A stretch of DNA of 64,000 nt, taken from positions 96,931-160,930 of the forward strand of contig CANJBL010000007.1 in NCBI GenBank assembly GCA_947472795.1. Reading direction: 5' to 3'. The notes below the pieces were generated by a model. That model worked only from the letters and a program-made list of their open reading frames with translations. It searched no databases and was not told the origin of the DNA. Positions 54,792-63,855 of the stretch are shown here, piece after piece. How positions within the stretch are numbered: the first letter of the stretch is position 1; each line of letters begins with the position of its first letter. A program made the position numbers and the translations under genes. The DNA is from Fidelibacterota bacterium. Lineage in GTDB: Bacteria > Pseudomonadota > Alphaproteobacteria > Rhodospirillales > Rhodospirillaceae.

Positions 54792-56600
54792 GTGCCGCAA
54801 ATCGCGCCGCATATCGACATTGGGACCGTCACCAGTCTGCCCAGCATGTTCTATGCCCAGGCCAAGCGGTTGGGCACGCGCCCGTTCCTGTGGGCCAAGG
54901 TGGACGGCGTCTATCGCCCGCACACATGGGCCGCAGTGGCTGACCAAGTGACGGCAGTGGCCCATGGCCTGAAAGTGGCCGGCGTGAAACCTGGCGACCG
55001 CGTGATGCTGGTGGCCGAGAACCGCCCCGAGTGGTTGATCGCGGATGTGGCCGTCATGAGCATCGGCGCCATTGCGGTGCCGGCCTATACCACCAACACA
55101 GCCGTCAACCACCTGCACATCATCAATGACAGCGGCTGCAAGGTCGTCATCATCTCGACACCGCAACTGGCGCGCCACGTGATCCAGGCGGCTGCCGAAG
55201 CTGACCAAAAGGTCGTGCTCTATGTGATGGACGAGCCCGAGAAGACCATGCGCACCGACGTTGAGGTGCATACGTGGTCGGATCTTTTGGCCGCCGGCGC
55301 CAACCAGCCCTCGCCGCCGCCCGATGTGCTGGAGTTGAAACGGGATTCGGTGTGCTGCCTGATCTACACATCGGGCACTGGGGGTTTACCCCGTGGTGTG
55401 ATGCAGACTCACGGCAATATCCTCGCCAACTGTGCCGGCGCCATGGACGTGCTGAAGACCTTGGGCATCGATGATGAAGTTTTCCTGTCGTTCCTGCCGC
55501 TGTCGCACGCTTATGAACACTCAGCGGGACAGTTCTTTCCGATCTCCATCGGTGCGCAGATCTATTACGCCGAACGTGTCGAGACGCTCTCGACCAACCT
55601 GACAGAAGCGCGGCCCACGATTATGACCGCCGTGCCGCGCCTGTACGAGAGCATGCGCGCGCGCATCCTGCAGGGTTTGAAGACGCAGTCTGGTTTTAAG
55701 CGCAACATGTTTCAGCTGGCGGTGGAGCTGGGCACCAAGCGCATCGAAAACCCAGGCAGCCTTTCGGTGTGGGATAGAGCGCGGGATACGGTGTGCGAGG
55801 CGCTGGTGCGTTCCAAAGTCAGCAAGCGCTTCGGCGGACGGTTGAAGGCCATGGTGTCGGGCGGCGCGCCGCTGAACTACGACATCGGTATGTTCTTCCT
55901 CGCGCTGGGCGTGCGGCTTCTGCAAGGCTATGGCCAGACGGAAGCCGGCCCCGTCATCAGCGCCAACCTCGTCAACAAGATCAAGCTGCGCACGGTGGGC
56001 CCGCCGCTGAAAGGCGTGGACGTGAGGATCGCCGACGACGGCGAGATTCTGGTACGCGGCGAGCTGGTGATGAAGGGGTATTGGAACGATCCCGACGCCA
56101 CGCTGGCGACAATCGATTCCGAGGGCTGGCTGCACACAGGTGATATCGGCACGCTGGACGCCGACAACTTCATTGAGATCACCGACCGCAAGAAGGACAT
56201 CATCGTCAACTCGGGCGGCGACAACGTTTCGCCGCAACGTATCCAGGGCATCCTCTGCGTCGATGAAGCCATTGGCCAGGCGATGGTTTACGGCGACAAG
56301 AAGCCCTACATCACCGCGCTGATCGTGCCTGAAGCGGACTTCATGACGGCATGGGCGAAGGAGCATGGCCGCGCGGCGGATATGGCGGCGCTGGCACACG
56401 ACAGTGCGTTCAAGAGCGTGATCGGCAAAGCGGTAGAGCACGCCAACAAACAGCTGAACACCATCGAGAAGGTGCGCAAGTTCACCCTGGCCTCGCAACC
56501 CTTCACGGTGGAGAACGGCCAGATGACGCCGACCCTGAAGGTGCGACGCCACGCGATCTTACGTGAATATCGCCAAGCGCTGGACGCGCTGTATCACTGA
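54792..56600 (+). CDS. long-chain fatty acid-CoA ligase (AMP-binding)
   Basis: A 602-residue ANL-family enzyme that activates a carboxylic acid as acyl-AMP and then acyl-CoA. The AMP motif is LIYTSGTGGLPRGVMQTHGN, motif II is LLQGYGQTEAGPVIS and motif III is WLHTGDIGTLDADNFIEITDRKKDIIV. It starts with GTG at 54792, preceded by GAGGG. The two residues GG in TSGTGGLPRG, against the usual TTGxPKG, are a mild variation. Substrate chain length unknown. Confidence 0.93.
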   Translation: MPQIAPHIDIGTVTSLPSMFYAQAKRLGTRPFLWAKVDGVYRPHTWAAVADQVTAVAHGLKVAGVKPGDRVMLVAENRPEWLIADVAVMSIGAIAVPAYTTNTAVNHLHIINDSGCKVVIISTPQLARHVIQAAAEADQKVVLYVMDEPEKTMRTDVEVHTWSDLLAAGANQPSPPPDVLELKRDSVCCLIYTSGTGGLPRGVMQTHGNILANCAGAMDVLKTLGIDDEVFLSFLPLSHAYEHSAGQFFPISIGAQIYYAERVETLSTNLTEARPTIMTAVPRLYESMRARILQGLKTQSGFKRNMFQLAVELGTKRIENPGSLSVWDRARDTVCEALVRSKVSKRFGGRLKAMVSGGAPLNYDIGMFFLALGVRLLQGYGQTEAGPVISANLVNKIKLRTVGPPLKGVDVRIADDGEILVRGELVMKGYWNDPDATLATIDSEGWLHTGDIGTLDADNFIEITDRKKDIIVNSGGDNVSPQRIQGILCVDEAIGQAMVYGDKKPYITALIVPEADFMTAWAKEHGRAADMAALAHDSAFKSVIGKAVEHANKQLNTIEKVRKFTLASQPFTVENGQMTPTLKVRRHAILREYRQALDALYH

Positions 56601-56751
56601 TCTCTAAGCGATCGTTATCCTCGCGCATTGATTCCGTAGAGCGACTTAGTCCCGAGCTTCACAGGGGAAGCGGGCCTGCGCCGATTGACGCAAATCGTGA
56701 AAAATAAGAATAGGAGGTATGCACTGCGAGACACGCAGGGAGGAAGGTTAA

Positions 56752-57384
56752 ATGGCAGATACGGCAACCGCCCGATACAAGGCCCGACAACAGGCCCAAG
56801 GCTCCAACGTCAACACCTGGGGCGATGACAAACTGAACGAAGTGCTGCGGCTGTTCGATAGTGGCTCCAAGGGTGTGCAAACGATGGTGATGACGGGCGA
56901 CACGACCTTGTCGTGGAGCAACTATGTCGCGAGTAACATAGGTCAATGCGCTGTTCTGGTGTTGACGGGATCGCTGTCGAGTGCCGCGGCGATGACGGTG
57001 CCCTCGACTGAGTGGCAGTGGGACCTAATTAAGAACAGCACCGGGCAGACGGTGACGATAAAGACGGCGGCGGGAACCGGCGTGGCGATCCCCACTGGCC
57101 GGCAGGTGCCGGTGTTTTGCGATGGCGTGGATTGTAGTTTCGGTGCCGCCAACTACATCGGCGCCAATATCACGGAGAGCAATGAACGCGACTTGATGGA
57201 CAAGGGAGCAGTGGCGAGCGCCATCGCCGCCCTACCCGCGACAGCAGGGACGGTTTTGAATAGCGTGACGGATACGACTGCTGGTTACTTGGGGTCAAAG
57301 ATTGCGGTTTCCGGTTCGCTTTCCGCGACGATCATTAACCCAGGCGGAAACGAAGAACTCAACATTTCCTTTACCGCCGACTAA
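56752..57384 (+). CDS. phage virion/tail-associated protein (remnant)
   Basis: A 210-residue protein. QGSNVNTWGDDKLNEVLRLFDSG, then MTGDTTLSWSNYVASNIGQCAVLVLTG and GQTVTIKTAAGTGVAIPTGRQVPVFCDGVDC form a pattern I know from short tail-fibre or head-fibre-like proteins of phages. Beta-rich, Thr/Ser/Gly/Ala-rich, no signal peptide. ATG follows GGAGGAAGG. It is followed by two further phage-like genes, the last cut short, so this is part of a prophage remnant. The assignment is by pattern, not search. Confidence 0.65.
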   Translation: MADTATARYKARQQAQGSNVNTWGDDKLNEVLRLFDSGSKGVQTMVMTGDTTLSWSNYVASNIGQCAVLVLTGSLSSAAAMTVPSTEWQWDLIKNSTGQTVTIKTAAGTGVAIPTGRQVPVFCDGVDCSFGAANYIGANITESNERDLMDKGAVASAIAALPATAGTVLNSVTDTTAGYLGSKIAVSGSLSATIINPGGNEELNISFTAD

Positions 57385-57419
57385 GGTCTTGCGGTGCTTC
57401 AAGCAGGAGTGCTCAGTAT

Positions 57420-57779
57420 ATGACGACAGGAATTACGGTGCGGCCTCTCTCGGGCTCGACAGATGGTCGCCCCATTAAGGTTGCAGCGACATCCACGCCC
57501 GGCACGGTCATCCATACCGCGCAAGCCTCTGCGACGGATTTAGATATCGTCGAACTGCAGGTTTACAACTCCGATACGCAAGACAGAGCCATCACCTTCG
57601 AGTGTTGGGGAACAAACGCTCCCGACGATCACGTTAAGAGAACGATCCCGGCAGGGGAAACGGTCCCGGTGCCGGTTCCCGCTGGACGCAATTCATTGGT
57701 GTTGCGTGCCTTTGCAAGTGCAACGAACGTGCTTGTGGTTTCAGGGACTCCTGGTGTCCGCCGGATCGTGGTGACCTAA
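57420..57779 (+). CDS. small phage-like beta-rich protein
   Basis: A 119-residue protein starting at ATG 57420. It contains PIKVAATSTPGTVIHTAQASATDLDIVELQVYN, then RTIPAGETVPVPVPAGRN and a C-terminal strand VLVVSGTPGVRRIVV. It resembles small phage decoration or tail accessory proteins in composition. Flanking phage-like genes support the idea. Function not established. Lacks a strong ribosome site. Confidence 0.5.
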   Translation: MTTGITVRPLSGSTDGRPIKVAATSTPGTVIHTAQASATDLDIVELQVYNSDTQDRAITFECWGTNAPDDHVKRTIPAGETVPVPVPAGRNSLVLRAFASATNVLVVSGTPGVRRIVVT

Positions 57780-57783
57780 AATC

Positions 57784-57942
57784 ATGAAAGACATTTTCGG
57801 ACAAATACTCGCTGCCATGGGCCTTGGTTATGGCCAAGCGATTCCATTCGGGATCAATCTCTCGCACTCGGCAACGTTTGTCGCGCCGCGCACGGGTTGG
57901 TATTTCGCCGCGTGCATAGGTGCTGGCGGTGGTGGCGTTTGA
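57784..57942 (+). pseudogene. truncated glycine-rich phage tail protein
   Basis: A 52-codon ORF from ATG 57784, four bases after the previous stop. It encodes MKDIFGQILAAMG, then SATFVAPRTGWYFAACIGAGGGGV and a TGA. The VAPRTGWYFA-IGAGGGG pattern begins many glycine-rich phage tail proteins that continue for hundreds of residues. Here translation stops immediately, and neither other forward frame resumes the Gly-rich pattern. The rest of the gene is therefore probably deleted. Confidence 0.55.
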
Positions 57943-57945
57943 AGC

Positions 57946-58009
57946 GCCGCGCCATCTCAGTATCTTCCATTCCACCTGGCTGAGGAGGTTAACCTGAGAA
58001 CGGCGCGGC
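57946..58009. repeat. inverted repeat at the breakpoint of the phage remnant
   Basis: GCCGCGCCATCTCAG at 57946-57960 mirrors CTGAGAACGGCGCGGC at 57994-58009, with a one-base bulge and mismatch. It lies directly after the truncated tail gene. It may be a terminator-like stem or mark a rearrangement. The 150 bp that follow, up to the methyltransferase gene, are AT-rich and hold no gene. Confidence 0.6.
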
Positions 58010-58161
58010 CAGAGCTTTTGGCGGCTCAACCTCTGGATTATTTTTGGACAACGAAAATAATATAATTGACGGGTTAGCAGTTGGCTTTGCGCTTATGATA
58101 TTATGCTTCATGTCCGATAAGTTAATCTCGCATTTTGAGGGCCATAAAGGATCTTGAAGAA

Positions 58162-58705
58162 ATGATTCGGCAAACCATTTCGCATGAATATGCGGAAATG
58201 AATCGCCAACTCCACAATGAAAAACCCGAGTATGGCGCTGCCGCTGAAAATGATGCGCCTGCTGTAGCGAAGTATGCGCGCAAAGTCGGTGCAAAAACGC
58301 TGCTCGATTTTGGATGCGGTAAGGGCACGCTGAAACCCGCCCTTATGCAAATCGCCCCGGAAATTTCGGTCTTCGAATATGATCCGGCAGTACCAGGTAA
58401 AGAGGCGTTACCTGCTCACGCCGTGGATGTCGTCGCCGCGATGGATGTTATGGAGCACATTGAGCCCGACTACCTCACCGCTGTTCTACAAACCATGATT
58501 AGTCTTCAACCTAAAATCGTCATTATGAAAATCTCGCTCACTCCGGCAAAAAAAAACGTTGCCTGATGGGCGTAACGCGCACATTCTTTTGAGACCCGCA
58601 GAATGGTGGCAGGAGCAATTAGCTCCTTATTTCACCACCAGAAACCAGGGCATCACCCCGCTACATTTTATTTTTATTGGTGTCCCTCGCGATGGCGCGG
58701 CATAA
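58162..58705 (+). pseudogene. SAM-dependent methyltransferase frameshifted at a poly-A run
   Basis: The first frame encodes MIRQTISHEYAEMNRQLHNE, SAM motif TLLDFGCGKGTLKPALMQIAP and VVAAMDVMEHIEPDYL, up to SLTPAKK. It then runs into a nine-A tract at 58548-58556 and stops at 58564-58566. In the next frame the protein continues as TLPDGRNAHILLRPAEWWQEQLAPYF ... FIGVPRDGAA with a stop at 58703-58705, which is what this family should have. The shift could be a true one-base indel, polymerase slippage that gives some full-length product, or a sequencing error. The whole gene is AT-rich. Confidence 0.75.
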
Positions 58706-58970
58706 GACACAGATGTGAACACAAGCCATTGTCTCATCTCTGTAGAGCCGACGCATCCGCATCACTGATCTTTGATCAGCCGACGCTCAATTTCGAATCA
58801 GATTGAACGACACCAGCACGTAGGCTGGTTCGGGGCGATGCCGGAAGCGCGTCACGCAACGGCGCGCTGTGCGCGGCTTTTGTGCCGGACGGGCGATGTG
58901 TTTGACCGTAGGGACGATGTCGCGCCCCGGTGTTGACCGGCGCGACGTGTGAGACAGGAAGCGCAACGCC
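58706..58970. other. intergenic region between methyltransferase remnant and gapR
   Basis: 265 bp, GC-rich near gapR and AT-rich near the methyltransferase. A long minus-strand frame crosses it and the next two genes, but with no credible start or protein pattern. I see no terminator for gapR. Confidence 0.5.
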
Positions 58971-59222
58971 TTACATTCCGATGGCGTCGATATAGACCTG
59001 GAGAAGCGCCTCTTGCTCCTGGCGCTCGGCGGTGTCCAGTTTACGCAGGGCCACGACCTTGCGCATGATCTTGGCGTCAAAGCCCGAGGACTTGGCCTCG
59101 GCATAGACCTCGCGGATATCGGCGCCCATGCTCTTCTTCTCTTCTTCGAGGCGCTCGATGCGCTCGATGAAGCTTTTGAGACGTTGAGCGGAAATCCCCT
59201 TATCGGTCGCGCCGTCGGGCAT
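58971..59222 (-). CDS. gapR: GapR-family DNA-binding protein (DUF2312)
   Basis: An 83-residue helical protein. [51 protein letters not shown], then [16 protein letters not shown], matches DUF2312/GapR. In Caulobacter, GapR is an essential nucleoid protein that clamps AT-rich, overtwisted DNA ahead of replication and transcription. The basic residues in [11 protein letters not shown] should face DNA. ATG 59222 follows GGAGGGGC. It is near DUF1244 and pyk. Confidence 0.92.
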   Translation of the reverse strand: MPDGATDKGISAQRLKSFIERIERLEEEKKSMGADIREVYAEAKSSGFDAKIMRKVVALRKLDTAERQEQEALLQVYIDAIGM

Positions 59223-59328
59223 GCGCCCCTCCTGAACCAGAACTTAGAGCGGCGGACCATAGCAGCGGAGCGCGTGACGACAAGCTGTGGATAACGGGGA
59301 TAACGGGGATATGCAGTGGCGAAGTGGG

Positions 59329-59652
59329 TTATTCCACCACGCCGATCTTGGCATGCAACGCCTTGGTGTCCTCGAAGGTCTTTTCTTGCGCCGGGGAGGC
59401 GGGCTTCTGGTGCTTGGCCTTCCACTCGGAAATGGGCATGCCATAGACCGCTTCCTGGGCCTGTTCGTAAGAGATCGGCGCGCCGTAGTGCTCGGCGGCA
59501 GCCTTGTACCACTTGGCAAGACAATTGCGGCAGAAGCCGGCGGTGTTCATGACGTCGATATTCTGGACGTCGGTGCGCTTCTGGAAGTGCGCCACCAGCC
59601 CCCGGAATGCAGCGGCTTCGGCTTTGAGGCGCGTGAGATCGTCCATGGCCAT
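59329..59652 (-). CDS. DUF1244-family protein
   Basis: A 107-residue soluble protein. FRGLVAHFQKRTDVQNIDVMNTAGFCRNCLAKWYKAAAEHYG carries the CxxC of DUF1244, and YGMPISEWKAKHQ follows. The family is helical and may bind metal through the cysteines; its role is unknown. It lies 24 bp downstream of the N-formylglutamate amidohydrolase gene, probably in the same operon. Confidence 0.9.
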   Translation of the reverse strand: MAMDDLTRLKAEAAAFRGLVAHFQKRTDVQNIDVMNTAGFCRNCLAKWYKAAAEHYGAPISYEQAQEAVYGMPISEWKAKHQKPASPAQEKTFEDTKALHAKIGVVE

Positions 59653-59676
59653 GGGGCCCCTCTTCGTATTGTGCTC

Positions 59677-60456
59677 TTAATGGTGCTGAAGTGTCTTCAG
59701 CTCGGGTGAGGAAAGCACACTTTGCATAACCCGCGCCAGACGGTCGGCCCACACCTCGCGGCCTTCCGCAGATGTAATGAGGTCCTGACGGATTTCCAGC
59801 TCGGCATGCGGAATGCCGTGGGCAACGCCGTGCACCTTCAAACCGAACCCATGCGTGACGCCGGAGTAAGGTTCGTTGGCACCGACCGTGAGCCCTTCCT
59901 TCTTCAGCGCCGTCAGCAGCAGATTGGCGAGGCGCAGGTCCGGACCGTAGAGCACGCCCACATGCCAGGGCCGGGGCGCGGTACCGACCTTGAGCGCAGG
60001 CGTGAAGCTATGCAGCGCGAGCACGATGGGGATCAGACCCCTGCGCTGCAGGCGCGCGATCTGGCTGTCGATAGTTTGGTGGTAGGGCCAATAGAGTTCG
60101 GTGATGCGCTGGGCGCGGGCGTTGTCGGTGAGAGCGAGATTTGCAGGAACGGGCGTGCCGTCGCTGGCCTCGACAATAAGCCCCGCCTCACCCAGCGCGC
60201 GGTTGGCATCAATAACAAGGCGTGAGTAGCGCGCGAGCACGGCGGTGGCGTTGAGACGTGCTGCGAGAAGACGCGCGAGATCGGCGATGCCGATGTCCCA
60301 GGCAATGTGACGCGCCAGTTCGCCCGCAGGCAGGCCGAGATTGGCGAGCGCTTCAGGGACCGCATTGCCGGCGTGATCGCCGGTGATCAGAACCGGATGC
60401 AGCGCGTGGGGATTGATGAGTTCAACAGCGAGCACATCGCCGGCAGAAAGAAGCAT
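59677..60456 (-). CDS. N-formylglutamate amidohydrolase family protein
   Basis: A 259-residue hydrolase. LITGDHAGNAVPEAL near the start, HIAWDIGIADLARLLAARL, YSRLVIDANRA and IVLALHSFTPAL follow the family order; metal ligands are probably the His residues. It hydrolyses N-formylglutamate in histidine degradation or related amides, but no hut gene is nearby, so the true substrate is open. It is upstream of DUF1244 and gapR on the minus strand. Confidence 0.88.
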   Translation of the reverse strand: MLLSAGDVLAVELINPHALHPVLITGDHAGNAVPEALANLGLPAGELARHIAWDIGIADLARLLAARLNATAVLARYSRLVIDANRALGEAGLIVEASDGTPVPANLALTDNARAQRITELYWPYHQTIDSQIARLQRRGLIPIVLALHSFTPALKVGTAPRPWHVGVLYGPDLRLANLLLTALKKEGLTVGANEPYSGVTHGFGLKVHGVAHGIPHAELEIRQDLITSAEGREVWADRLARVMQSVLSSPELKTLQHH

Positions 60457-60474
60457 CGGAAACCGCGTGTCTTT

Positions 60475-60864
60475 TTACTTCTTCTTGGCATCGGGTGTGT
60501 GACGCACCAGCTTACGCACTTCGGTGCCGGGGAAGCGCAATTCCAGCGTATTGGCATCCTTGACCGTGGCGGTCACGGGCTGATCGGGCATGCTGTTCGG
60601 CGCGACCGAAATGGCGCCGTCGGCCTGCTTCTTATAAGTCACAGCGAGCGTGGTGTCGGGCGTGGAACTGCCGTCGGGGGCGAGACCATGGAAGGTCATG
60701 GATGCCGCGGAGAATACAGTCACCATGGTGGCGCCGTTGGGCATCTTATCGAACCATTCGCCGATGAGAGCGTCGGAGTCTGCTGCCAACGCGGGGCCGA
60801 TGGACATCCCCATGTTCAACATGAAAAGTCCGGCAACGCCGGCCAAGATTTTTGCGACTTTCAT
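60475..60864 (-). CDS. small exported hypothetical protein
   Basis: A 129-residue protein with a clear signal peptide (MKVAKILAGVAGLFMLNMG, cut after PALA at residue 27). The mature part is short and beta-rich: IGEWFDKMPNGATMVTVFSAASMTFHG, then VTYKKQADGAISV and TLELRFPGTEVRKLVRH. It ends in Lys residues. It looks like a small lipocalin-like or DUF-type periplasmic protein, but I do not recognise a family. It is divergent from an EamA transporter. Confidence 0.7.
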   Translation of the reverse strand: MKVAKILAGVAGLFMLNMGMSIGPALAADSDALIGEWFDKMPNGATMVTVFSAASMTFHGLAPDGSSTPDTTLAVTYKKQADGAISVAPNSMPDQPVTATVKDANTLELRFPGTEVRKLVRHTPDAKKK

Positions 60865-60978
60865 AATATTCCCCCTGCCGGACGTCGGGCTGAAGACAGA
60901 GTATATAGGAGAAAAGCCGGGGCGCGTGCTCTATTAAAGAGCATCTCGGTAGGATTCTGTTTCACAGACAAAACTCTC

Positions 60979-61947
60979 ATGAGCCAGTCCACAAACGATC
61001 CTGATGCTTTAACGCTGGCGCCTGTCACCCAGGACGTGAAGCCGCAGGGATTCATCGCGCGCCATGCCTTTCCTATCTTGCTGCTTGGTCTTGTGGGTTC
61101 GGGCTTCTCGCCCATCTTCGTGCGGCTGTCGGAAGTGGGGCCCATCGCCACCGGCGCCAACCGCCTCACCCTGCCCGTGCCGCTGTTCTTCGCCCTGTTG
61201 TGGCTGCGCCCGCAAGACCGCGTGGCCAGCACATCGACACAGCCACGGCATGACATGTGGCTGCTCCTGCTGAGCGGCGTGTTCTTCTGCTGCGACCTGT
61301 TGTTCTGGAATTCATCAGTGATGATCACCAGCGTCGCCAATGCTGCCGTGCTGGCAAACATCACGCCTGTGTTCGTGGTGGCCGGCGGCTGGATCCTGTT
61401 CAAGGACAAGCCGGGCAAGCTGTTCCTGGTGGGATTGGCCATCGCGCTCGTGGGCTCGGCGATCATGATGGCCCAAAGTCTCGCGTTGGGCGGGCGCAGC
61501 GTCGTGGGTGATCTTTCGGCCGTGGTCGCGGCGGCATTCTATTCGGGATATGTGCTCACTCTATCGCGAGTGAGGAAGCGCGTGTCGGTCACCGCCACGA
61601 TGGCCTACGGCGGGACCATGAGCGCGGTGCTTCTCATTGCCGCTGCCGTGGTGATGGAACCGCAGCTGTGGCCGCATACGTTCCATGGCTGGATGGTTGC
61701 AGTGGGCATGGTGGTGCTGGCGCAGTTGGCGGGGCAGATGCTGATTGCCGCTTCCCTCGCCCATGTTCCGGCCGGGCTGGCAGCGGCGCTGTTCCTGTTG
61801 CAGCCCGTCATCCCGGCGGGCGCGGCCTGGGTCCTGTTCGGTGAGAAGGTCACGCTCTATCAGGTGCTGGGCTCCATCGCCCTGCTGACCGGGTTGGAAA
61901 TCTCGCGCCGCGGAACGATCAAGCCGGGAACGCTCAAGAAAGCATAG
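60979..61947 (+). CDS. DMT-superfamily (EamA) transporter
   Basis: A 322-residue protein with ten transmembrane helices in two EamA repeats (residues about 28-160 and 175-310). Features are HAFPILLLGLVGSGFSPIFVRLSEVG, ANAAVLANITPVFVVAGGWILFKDKPG and the second repeat ending VIPAGAAWVLFGEKVTLYQVLGSIALLTGLEISRRG. Such carriers export metabolites such as amino acids or nucleosides; the substrate is unknown. I chose ATG 60979, where family similarity starts. The much longer open frame upstream is antisense to two genes. Confidence 0.9.
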   Translation: MSQSTNDPDALTLAPVTQDVKPQGFIARHAFPILLLGLVGSGFSPIFVRLSEVGPIATGANRLTLPVPLFFALLWLRPQDRVASTSTQPRHDMWLLLLSGVFFCCDLLFWNSSVMITSVANAAVLANITPVFVVAGGWILFKDKPGKLFLVGLAIALVGSAIMMAQSLALGGRSVVGDLSAVVAAAFYSGYVLTLSRVRKRVSVTATMAYGGTMSAVLLIAAAVVMEPQLWPHTFHGWMVAVGMVVLAQLAGQMLIAASLAHVPAGLAAALFLLQPVIPAGAAWVLFGEKVTLYQVLGSIALLTGLEISRRGTIKPGTLKKA

Positions 61948-62004
61948 CTCGCCTAAAGGCTTGGCAGCATGTTAGGTTTGGGCATCAAAATTGGTTGACC
62001 ATAT

Positions 62005-63453
62005 ATGTGCCCACAGACCCTTCACCGCGGCCGCCGCGCCAAAATCATCGCCACCATTGGACCCGCCAGCCGGGACCCGGACACCATCGCCGCTTTATAT
62101 GAGGCTGGGGCCGACGTCTTCCGGCTGAACTTCAGCCATGGCACGCACGCCGACCACGCCGCCTCGGTCGCCGCCATCCGCGCGCTGGAGCAGGACACAG
62201 GCCGGCCCATCACCATCCTCATGGACTTGCAGGGCCCGAAGCTGCGCGTCGGCACATTCACCGAGAGCAAGGTGGTGTTGCGCCCCGGTGCGAACTTCCG
62301 CCTGGACCTGTCCCCTGAGAGCGGCAACGAAGAACGCGTCTGCCTGCCGCACGCGGAGATCTTCTCGGCCCTGCGCCCGGGGTCCACATTGCTGATCAAC
62401 GACGGGCACCTGCGCCTGAAGGTGAAAACCTGCGGCAAGGATTTCGCCGAGACCGAGGTGGTCATCGGCGGCGTCATCTCGGACCGGAAAGGCGTCAACG
62501 TGCCCGACGTGACTTTGCCTATCCCGGCTTTGACAGAAAAAGACCGCGCCGACCTGGAATTCGGTTTGAGTCAGGGCGTCGATTGGGTGGGATTGTCCTT
62601 CGTGCAGCGCCCCGAAGACGTGGCCGAAGTGCGCGCCGCCGTGAAGGGCCGCGCCGGTGTGCTCTCCAAGCTCGAGAAGCCCTCGGCCCTCGACCAGTTG
62701 GACGCCATCGTTGAATTGTCGGACGCGATCATGGTCGCGCGCGGCGACCTGGGCGTGGAAATGCCCATGGAACAGGTGCCGGTGCTACAGAAGCGCATCG
62801 TGCGCGCCTGCCGCAAGCGTGGTCGGCCCGTGGTTGTCGCCACGCAAATGTTAGAGAGCATGATCAAGTCGCCGGTGCCCACGCGCGCCGAAGCCTCGGA
62901 CGTGGCCACGGCCATTTATGACGGCGTGGATGCCGTGATGCTGTCGGCGGAAACGGCGGCAGGGCTGTTCCCCGTGCGCGCCGTGACGACCATGCACCGG
63001 ATCATCGGTCAGGTGGAAAGCGACGAGCATTACCTGGACCTGATGCGCGCCGGTCATGGCGATGTGGAGCATTCCTCGCCCGCCGCCATTACGGCTGCGG
63101 CAGGCCAGATCGCCCATACCTTGCAAGCGGCGGCTATCGTCACCTTCACCTCTTCGGGCTCGACCACTTTACGTGCGGCCCAGGAGCGGCCCGACGTCCC
63201 CATTCTCTGCGTGACGCCAAGCCTATCGGCGGGCCGGCGTCTGGGGCTGGTCTGGGGTGTTCATGCCCTGGTGGGAGATTTCATCCACTCGGTGGATGAC
63301 ATCGGCGACGTGGCGGTAAAAGGCGCCATGCGCTGCGGCATTGGCAAGGATGGTCAGGCCCTCGTCATCACCGCCGGCATGCCTTTCGGCAAAGTGGGGT
63401 CCACCAACATGGTCCGTGTCGTCTGGATCGGCGGCGAGACGCATATCCACTAG
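62005..63453 (+). CDS. pyk: pyruvate kinase
   Basis: A 482-residue glycolytic enzyme that makes pyruvate and ATP from phosphoenolpyruvate and ADP. Features are RAKIIATIGPASRDPDTI, FRLNFSHGTH, ILMDLQGPKLRVG, the active-site Lys in VLSKLEKPSALDQLD, IMVARGDLGVEMPMEQVP, and ATQMLESMIKSPVPTRAEASDVATAIYDGVDAVMLSAETA. Length is normal. The ATG has no clear ribosome site. Confidence 0.97.
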   Translation: MCPQTLHRGRRAKIIATIGPASRDPDTIAALYEAGADVFRLNFSHGTHADHAASVAAIRALEQDTGRPITILMDLQGPKLRVGTFTESKVVLRPGANFRLDLSPESGNEERVCLPHAEIFSALRPGSTLLINDGHLRLKVKTCGKDFAETEVVIGGVISDRKGVNVPDVTLPIPALTEKDRADLEFGLSQGVDWVGLSFVQRPEDVAEVRAAVKGRAGVLSKLEKPSALDQLDAIVELSDAIMVARGDLGVEMPMEQVPVLQKRIVRACRKRGRPVVVATQMLESMIKSPVPTRAEASDVATAIYDGVDAVMLSAETAAGLFPVRAVTTMHRIIGQVESDEHYLDLMRAGHGDVEHSSPAAITAAAGQIAHTLQAAAIVTFTSSGSTTLRAAQERPDVPILCVTPSLSAGRRLGLVWGVHALVGDFIHSVDDIGDVAVKGAMRCGIGKDGQALVITAGMPFGKVGSTNMVRVVWIGGETHIH

Positions 63454-63582
63454 CCGGCATCCACTGATCTCACTCTCATAGCGGACCTCGCACTCTTTAT
63501 GTGTGGCGGGGGCAACTTCTTCGCCTTGCAGGCGTTGCCTTGGCGAGCCAACAGATTTCCCCCTTAGCCCAGGCGCGTCGCC

Positions 63583-63855
63583 ATGCAGCCCGCGCATCCG
63601 CCTGTGTCGAACGCTTCCGGCGCAACGCACGGCGCCGTAGCACTTTGCCCGGGCTTTTCCGTCTATCTCGATCTGGTGCGCTTCGGCGCTGCCCTGCTCG
63701 TTTTTCTGGAGCATGCACGCCTCAGCGGCCTCGTCGCGTCCGTGCCCGGCATGGATCACTTGGCCGGCGAGGCCGTGGCCATCTTCTTTGTGCTCTCAGG
63801 CTACATCATTGCCAGCACCACATCGGCGGAGCGCGGATGGCGGGCGTTCGCGTGA
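63583..63855 (+). pseudogene. acyltransferase 3 family gene, truncated by an IS element
   Basis: The first 90 codons of a membrane O-acyltransferase: FSVYLDLVRFGAALLVFLEHARL (helix 1 with the conserved RF and H) and HLAGEAVAIFFVLSGYIIAST (helix 2 with FFVLSGY), typical of OatA/WecH-type acyltransferases of 350 or more residues. The frame ends in a TGA at 63853-63855, exactly where the IS begins, so the gene was disrupted. The rest should lie on the far side of the IS. Confidence 0.8.

Noticed and set aside
56719..56751. 10-codon leader ORF ending TAA directly before the phage-like gene's ATG
   Set aside because: The AGGAGG lies only one base from its ATG, so translation initiation is doubtful; the better ribosome site is GGAGGAAGG for the next gene.
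58787..59752. 321-codon minus-strand ORF
   Set aside because: It crosses the gapR, DUF1244 and amidohydrolase genes in another frame and has no domain pattern.
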